Assembly: GCA_035569235.1 (NCBI GenBank)
Contig: DATMND010000015.1
Coordinates: forward strand, 1 to 56,450
Direction of reading: 5' to 3'
DNA from: JAMXLO01 sp035569235
GTDB taxonomy: Bacteria > Pseudomonadota > Alphaproteobacteria > Acetobacterales > Acetobacteraceae
DNA: 56,450 nt
Shown one piece after another: positions 52,659-56,450 of the stretch. Numbering within the stretch: the stretch's first letter is position 1; each line of letters begins with the position of its first letter. A program made the translations under genes and the position numbers. The notes under the pieces are model-generated. The model had not been told where the DNA came from. It did no database searches and was given only the letters and a program-made list of their open reading frames with translations.

Positions 52659-53723
52659 ATGAACTGGTTCCGTGCGACGTTTGCGGCTGCGACCGCGCTG
52701 CTTCTTGCGCCGGCCGCATGGGGCGCCGGCGTGTGCGAACATCCGCGTCAGATGGACGGGTTCCAGACCTGCGCCGATGTCGCGCAGGCTGAGAAAGAGG
52801 GGCAGTTCATCCTCTACAGCACCGACCCGGAAACCAACATGGCGCAGTACTTGGGAGCGTTCCACAAGATGTTCCCGAAAATCGCCACCAACTATGTCCG
52901 TCTGCAGGCTGGAGCGCTCTATGCCAAGGTGCTCGCCGAACGCCAGGCGCACCAGTACCTGGCCGACGTGATGCAGATCACCGACATGAGCTTCGTGCTC
53001 GATTTCCAAAAGCGCAAAGGCTACGTCCCTTACGTCTCGCCGGAGTTGCCCGCCTACAAGCCGGAGTACAAAAGCAATCCCGAAGGCCTGTGGACCTGGG
53101 GCGTGATCATCGTCGCCGGCATTGCCTACAATCCTGACCTCGTGCCGGCCGACGAAGCGCCGAAGAGCTGGAACGACCTGCTCGACCCAAAGTGGAAGGA
53201 TGCGATCAACGTCAAGGTGTCCACGTCCGGCCTCCAGCACGTGACTTGGTACATGATCCGGCAGATATATGGCGACGACTACTGGAAGAAGTTTGCCGAT
53301 TTGAATCCGCGGGCATTCGACTCCTACGTGCAGCAGTTCGACCGCACAGTGAACGGTCAGGACAAGGTTATCTCCACTGCGCAGTACTCGGGCTATCTGC
53401 AGTTCAAGGCAAAGGGCGCACCGATCGCATTCGTGAACGCGCCGGAAGGTCTGACGGCGACACCGGGCGTCTATGGCATCCTTGAAAACCCACCGCACCC
53501 GGCAGCGGCAGAGCTTTTCATGGACTGGATCCTCGGCGTGCCCGGACAGAAGGCGCTTTCCGATGCGACTGCACTCTACTCGCCGCGCGCAGACGTGCCG
53601 CCACCGGCCGGCGGCATCCCGATCACCGAGTTCAAGGTGCTCGCTCCAACCGACTGGGACACGTTCCTCAAAACGCATACCCAGTTCGTGCGCGAATGGG
53701 ACAAGATGACCGGTATGCGCTGA
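52659..53723 (+). CDS. Extracellular binding protein, Fe3+/polyamine type (orphan)
   Basis: A 354-residue binding protein (AfuA/PotD-like, SBP family 1/8). ATG 52659 has GGGGAGGAAA upstream and a Sec signal (MNWFRATFAAATALLLAPAA, then WGA). The mature part has FILYSTDPETNMAQYLGAFH, VRLQAGALYAKVLAERQAHQ, GVIIVAGIAYNPDLV, then PKSWNDLLDPKWKDAINV, which is the hallmark of AfuA-type proteins; HPAAAELFMDWILGVPGQKA is near the C terminus. No permease or ATPase follows in the window. AfuA relatives also bind phosphonates, thiamine or organic acids, so the ligand is open. Confidence 0.87.
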   Translation: MNWFRATFAAATALLLAPAAWGAGVCEHPRQMDGFQTCADVAQAEKEGQFILYSTDPETNMAQYLGAFHKMFPKIATNYVRLQAGALYAKVLAERQAHQYLADVMQITDMSFVLDFQKRKGYVPYVSPELPAYKPEYKSNPEGLWTWGVIIVAGIAYNPDLVPADEAPKSWNDLLDPKWKDAINVKVSTSGLQHVTWYMIRQIYGDDYWKKFADLNPRAFDSYVQQFDRTVNGQDKVISTAQYSGYLQFKAKGAPIAFVNAPEGLTATPGVYGILENPPHPAAAELFMDWILGVPGQKALSDATALYSPRADVPPPAGGIPITEFKVLAPTDWDTFLKTHTQFVREWDKMTGMR

Positions 53724-53725
53724 CC

Positions 53726-53743
53726 GGACCGTTCGGTCCTTTA
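53726..53743. terminator. Small hairpin after the AfuA-type gene
   Basis: GGACCG-TT-CGGTCC followed by TTTA lies two bases after the stop of the binding-protein gene. It is a short stem with a tiny loop and few T residues, so a weak terminator candidate. Confidence 0.4.
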
Positions 53744-53763
53744 CGGATGCAGGAAAGACGTGG

Positions 53764-53786
53764 ATGGCGTGGCCAAGCCACGCCAT
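53764..53786. repeat. Short palindrome between convergent genes
   Basis: ATGGCGTGGC (53764-53773) and GCCACGCCAT (53777-53786) are perfect inverted copies with a 3-base loop. The left flank AGACGTGG and the right flank GACG match the outer parts of the element before bcsZ (14500-14585), so it is a member of the same dispersed family. It lies between two convergent genes. Confidence 0.75.
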
Positions 53787-53829
53787 GACGTTTGGGATGT
53801 CGGTGCGTCGTTCATTTCGTCCCCTGGTA

Positions 53830-55446
53830 TCACGCCGCGGCGGCGGCCCGCGCATCCTCCCGCACCATCGCCGCGCCCTTCTCGGCGATCATGATCGTCG
53901 GCGCGTTCGTGTTGGTCGAGGTGACCGCCGGCATCACCGACGCATCGATCACGCGCAGCCGCTCCAGCCCGTGCACGCGCAGCCGATCATCCACCACCGC
54001 CAGCAGATCGCGGCCCATCTTACAGGTGCAGGTCGCATGGAACACGGTGCCGCCGGTCTGCCGCACGTAATCCAGCAGCTCGTCGTCGCTCTGCACGACG
54101 TTGCCGGGCACCGTCTCGGCGACGACGTATTTCGCCAGCGCCGGTGCGGCAAACAGCTTGCGGATCCACCGCAGCCCGCCCACGGCCGCGCGGCGGTCGG
54201 TCTCATCGCTGAAGTAGCGCGGATTGATGTTCGGTTGATCCTGCGGCCGCGGCGAGCGCGCCTCGACGTAGCCGCGACTCAACGGACGCATCTGCCACAT
54301 GCCGCAGGTCATTCCCGGTATCGTGTCCAATTGCCGCGACACACCTGGCGCGTAACTGCCGTGCGCGAACAGGGCCTGCACGTCGGGCGTTGCCGATTCC
54401 GGCAGCACCTTCACCGACGCCGCCACCAGCGATGCCGCATAGGTCAGGATGCCGTTTCCGGTTGCGAGATAGCGCAGCACCTGCCCGGCCAGCCCCAATC
54501 CGCGCGACTGCTGATTCAGGCTCGGCGCCCCCTGCACCGAACACGATACGCGCGCGAGATAGTGGTCTTGCATATTGCGTCCGACACCGCGCAGCTCGTG
54601 ATGCACGTCGATGCCGGCGCGCCCGAGATGCTCGGGATCGCCGACGCCAGAAAGCTGCAGGATATGCGGCGAACCGATCGCGCCGGCTGCCAGGATCACC
54701 TCGCCTGTGACATCGACGCGCTGGGTGTTGCCGCCGCGTGAATATTCGACGCCGATCGCACGGCTGCCGTCGAACAGCACACGATGCACCAGCGCGCCGG
54801 TGATGACCTGCAGATTGGGTCGCCTCAGCGCAGGTCGCAGATAGCTGCGCGCGGCACTCGCGCGCCGACGGCCGCCGCGTGTCTGCTGCACCCAGCCGAT
54901 GCCGTCACCCGCATCGCGCGGCAGATCGTTGACGTCGTCGCGGTACTCGCAGCCGATCTGCCGGCCGGCTTCCACCGCAGCGCGGCAAAGCAGCGGCTTG
55001 TCGCGACCGTGGGCGGTGAACAGCGGGCCTCCCTTGCCATGCACAGCGTCCTCTTTTCCCTCCCAGTTCTCGGCCTTGCGGAAGAACGGCAGCACGTCGT
55101 CCCATGACCAGCCGCGATTGCCGAACTGCGCCCAATGATCGAAATCCTCGGGCTGACCGCGGACGTAGATCATGCCGTTGATCGAGCTCGACCCGCCGAG
55201 CACCCGGCCGCGCGGATACGCGATCGCGCGTCCCGCTGTCCCGGGGTCGGCCTCGGCCTTGAAGCCCCAGGTCAGGGTCGGATGGTCCAGCAGCTTCATG
55301 TAGCCGGCCGGGATGTGGATGAGCGGATTCCGATCGCGGCCGCCGGCCTCGATCAGCACCACCCGCGTTCCCGGGTCCTCCGTCAGGCGGTTGGCAAGCA
55401 CGCAGCCCGCTGAACCCGCGCCGACGATGACATAATCCGCCCGCAT
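53830..55446 (-). CDS. GMC-family FAD-dependent oxidoreductase
   Basis: A 538-residue flavoprotein of the glucose-methanol-choline group, choline/alcohol dehydrogenase type. ATG 55446 (MRADYVIVGAGSAGC) is the true start, since the dinucleotide-binding GxGxxG (residues 9-14) should be near the N terminus; the frame is open far upstream without sense. GMC signature 1 is RGRVLGGSSSINGMIYVRG and signature 2 is GAIGSPHILQLSGVG. The C-terminal catalytic pair is His in GGTVFHATCTCKMG and Asn in TNTNAPTIMIAEKG. It oxidises an alcohol to an aldehyde, and electrons may go to quinone or oxygen. It is divergent from the CoA transferase gene and convergent with the binding-protein gene. Confidence 0.93.
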   Translation of the reverse strand: MRADYVIVGAGSAGCVLANRLTEDPGTRVVLIEAGGRDRNPLIHIPAGYMKLLDHPTLTWGFKAEADPGTAGRAIAYPRGRVLGGSSSINGMIYVRGQPEDFDHWAQFGNRGWSWDDVLPFFRKAENWEGKEDAVHGKGGPLFTAHGRDKPLLCRAAVEAGRQIGCEYRDDVNDLPRDAGDGIGWVQQTRGGRRRASAARSYLRPALRRPNLQVITGALVHRVLFDGSRAIGVEYSRGGNTQRVDVTGEVILAAGAIGSPHILQLSGVGDPEHLGRAGIDVHHELRGVGRNMQDHYLARVSCSVQGAPSLNQQSRGLGLAGQVLRYLATGNGILTYAASLVAASVKVLPESATPDVQALFAHGSYAPGVSRQLDTIPGMTCGMWQMRPLSRGYVEARSPRPQDQPNINPRYFSDETDRRAAVGGLRWIRKLFAAPALAKYVVAETVPGNVVQSDDELLDYVRQTGGTVFHATCTCKMGRDLLAVVDDRLRVHGLERLRVIDASVMPAVTSTNTNAPTIMIAEKGAAMVREDARAAAAA

Positions 55447-55557
55447 GCCGATTCCTCTCCTTGGACTCCAGGTATCCAACAGGCTCGCGGCCCTTGTGCC
55501 AACCCGTAGGCGGCGCAGGGGGCGCTCGTCGGGGAATATGCGACGGCACGCCTGGGT

Positions 55558-55573
55558 CCCCGCTTTCGCGGGG
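55558..55573. repeat. Short palindrome upstream of the GMC gene
   Basis: CCCCGC-TTTC-GCGGGG in the context GGGTCCCCGC...GGATGACGA is a known style of alphaproteobacterial intergenic repeat. It lies between the divergent GMC and CoA transferase genes. Confidence 0.6.
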
Positions 55574-55689
55574 ATGACGAGCGAAGCGCGGTTACATCGG
55601 ACGAAACGCGGGCAGCGCGGTCTCGTGCAGCGATGGAATCGCCCGGCACTCATGGGGGTGATAATGTCCTTCCCGAAGAGGAGGCCACA

Positions 55690-56450
55690 ATGGACATAAT
55701 TCCCGTATCGCCCGGCTGCCTGGCTGGCATTCGCGTGCTCGACCTGACGCAATTCGAAGCCGGCACGACGTGCACCGAGGCTCTTGCCTGGATGGGTGCC
55801 GACATCGCCAAGGTGGAAAACCCGAAGGGCGGCGAAGCCGGTCGCACCGGCTTCGGCGACGCTTACTATTTCATGATGTACAACGCCAACAAGCGGTCGA
55901 TCACGGTCAACCTGAAATCGGACCGCGGCCTGGCGCTGGTCAAGGAAATGGTGAAGCAGGCCGATGTCTTCACCGAGAACTTCGCACCCGGCGCGGTCGA
56001 GCGGCTCGGGCTCGGCTACGACGTCGTCAGTGCCATCAATCCGCGCATCATCTATGCCCAGGTGAAGGGCTTCGGCACCGGCAGCCCCTACGAGAAGGGC
56101 CTGGCATTCGATCCGATCGCACAGGCCGCGGGTGGAGCGATGAGCATCACCGGCGAACGCGACGGCAGACCGGTCAAGCCCGGCCCGACGATCGGCGACA
56201 ACGGCACCGGCATGCTTTTGGCATTCAGCATCGTCAGCGCGCTGTTCGATCGTACCCGCACCGGCAAGGGAAGGCGGTTGCAGGTGGCGATGCAGGATTC
56301 GGTCATGCACTATAGCCGCGGAGCGTTCATCCCGCAGGCGCGCACCGGCAAAGCAGCGCCCCGACGGCCTCCGGCCAACAACCCACCCGGCGGCATCTAT
56401 CCATGCAAGCCCGGCGGCTCCAACGATTACGTTTACCTGCTGACCAGTCG
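55690..56450 (+). CDS. Class III CoA transferase (CaiB/BaiF family), 3' partial
   Basis: The frame runs from ATG 55690 (MDIIPVSPGCLAGIRVLDLT) to the end of the window without a stop; AAGAGGAGG is a strong ribosome site. The 253 visible residues show the family pattern: ALAWMGADIAKVENPKGGEA near the N terminus, NANKRSITVNLKSDRGLALV, and FTENFAPGAVERLGLGYDVV. The catalytic Asp is Asp170 in GPTIGDNGTG. These enzymes move CoA between acids, as in formyl-, succinyl- or carnitine-CoA transfer. The neighbours suggest it activates an acid from the ring-cleavage pathway, but this is inferred. Confidence 0.92.
   Translation, partial: MDIIPVSPGCLAGIRVLDLTQFEAGTTCTEALAWMGADIAKVENPKGGEAGRTGFGDAYYFMMYNANKRSITVNLKSDRGLALVKEMVKQADVFTENFAPGAVERLGLGYDVVSAINPRIIYAQVKGFGTGSPYEKGLAFDPIAQAAGGAMSITGERDGRPVKPGPTIGDNGTGMLLAFSIVSALFDRTRTGKGRRLQVAMQDSVMHYSRGAFIPQARTGKAAPRRPPANNPPGGIYPCKPGGSNDYVYLLTS

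Noticed and set aside
55447..56310. Upstream extension of the GMC oxidoreductase frame to 826 residues
   Set aside because: The FAD-binding motif should lie near the N terminus. The extension runs antisense through the CoA transferase gene and has no family resemblance.

Overview
The window is a high-GC chromosomal segment from an alphaproteobacterium. The best guess is the family Acetobacteraceae. The main reasons are a fused cellulose synthase BcsAB with BcsD (the Komagataeibacter/Gluconacetobacter arrangement), dapF-mtaB-ftsY housekeeping genes of alphaproteobacterial type, many solute-binding-protein transporters, and dispersed palindromes of the kind common in alphaproteobacteria. No rRNA, tRNA, CRISPR array or insertion sequence was recognised.

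Layout. (1) Bases 1-2450 look like accessory DNA: a partial HD phosphohydrolase overlapping a YwgA-like gene, facing a convergent XRE regulator whose last residues (DDIPF) copy the SSB C-terminal tip. (2) 2667-5705 is the core block dapF, mtaB, ftsY. (3) 5807-7677 holds a broken Dps-family gene, a Crp/Fnr regulator with a CRP-like operator, and two very small secreted or membrane peptides. (4) 7710-14447 carries a dual GGDEF/EAL membrane protein, a GNAT acetyltransferase behind a perfect FNR-type box, an orphan TRAP binding protein, an EamA exporter and a YciI protein. (5) 14594-26056 is a cellulose operon in the order bcsZ, small proline-rich accessory gene, bcsQ, bcsAB, bcsC, bcsD. (6) 26319-29524 (minus) is a sugar-type ABC importer (binding protein and two permeases) with no ATPase gene beside it. 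(7) 29745-35840 (minus) is a branched-chain amino-acid type ABC operon. Its livH is frameshifted, a DUF3300 gene sits inside it, and a long palindrome separates livG from livF. (8) 36141-37484 is an orphan sugar-type binding protein. (9) 37899-45948 encodes a 2115-residue soluble hybrid kinase with about 13 HAMP units and three receiver domains, followed by a second hybrid kinase. (10) 46017-56450 is a second liv-type transporter (HMGF plus a binding protein) next to a ring-cleaving dioxygenase, a cyclase-family hydrolase, an iron/polyamine-type binding protein, a GMC oxidoreductase and a partial class III CoA transferase. It reads as an uptake and catabolism locus for an aromatic or related carboxylic compound.

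How the parts may work together (inference). The GGDEF/EAL protein could set the c-di-GMP level read by the PilZ domain of BcsA. The giant kinase and its partner look like a cytoplasmic phosphorelay whose output gene is not in the window. The last 10 kb pairs import with oxidative ring opening and CoA activation. Several genes are damaged (dps-like, livH), and many binding proteins lack partners, so this part of the genome seems to be undergoing turnover.
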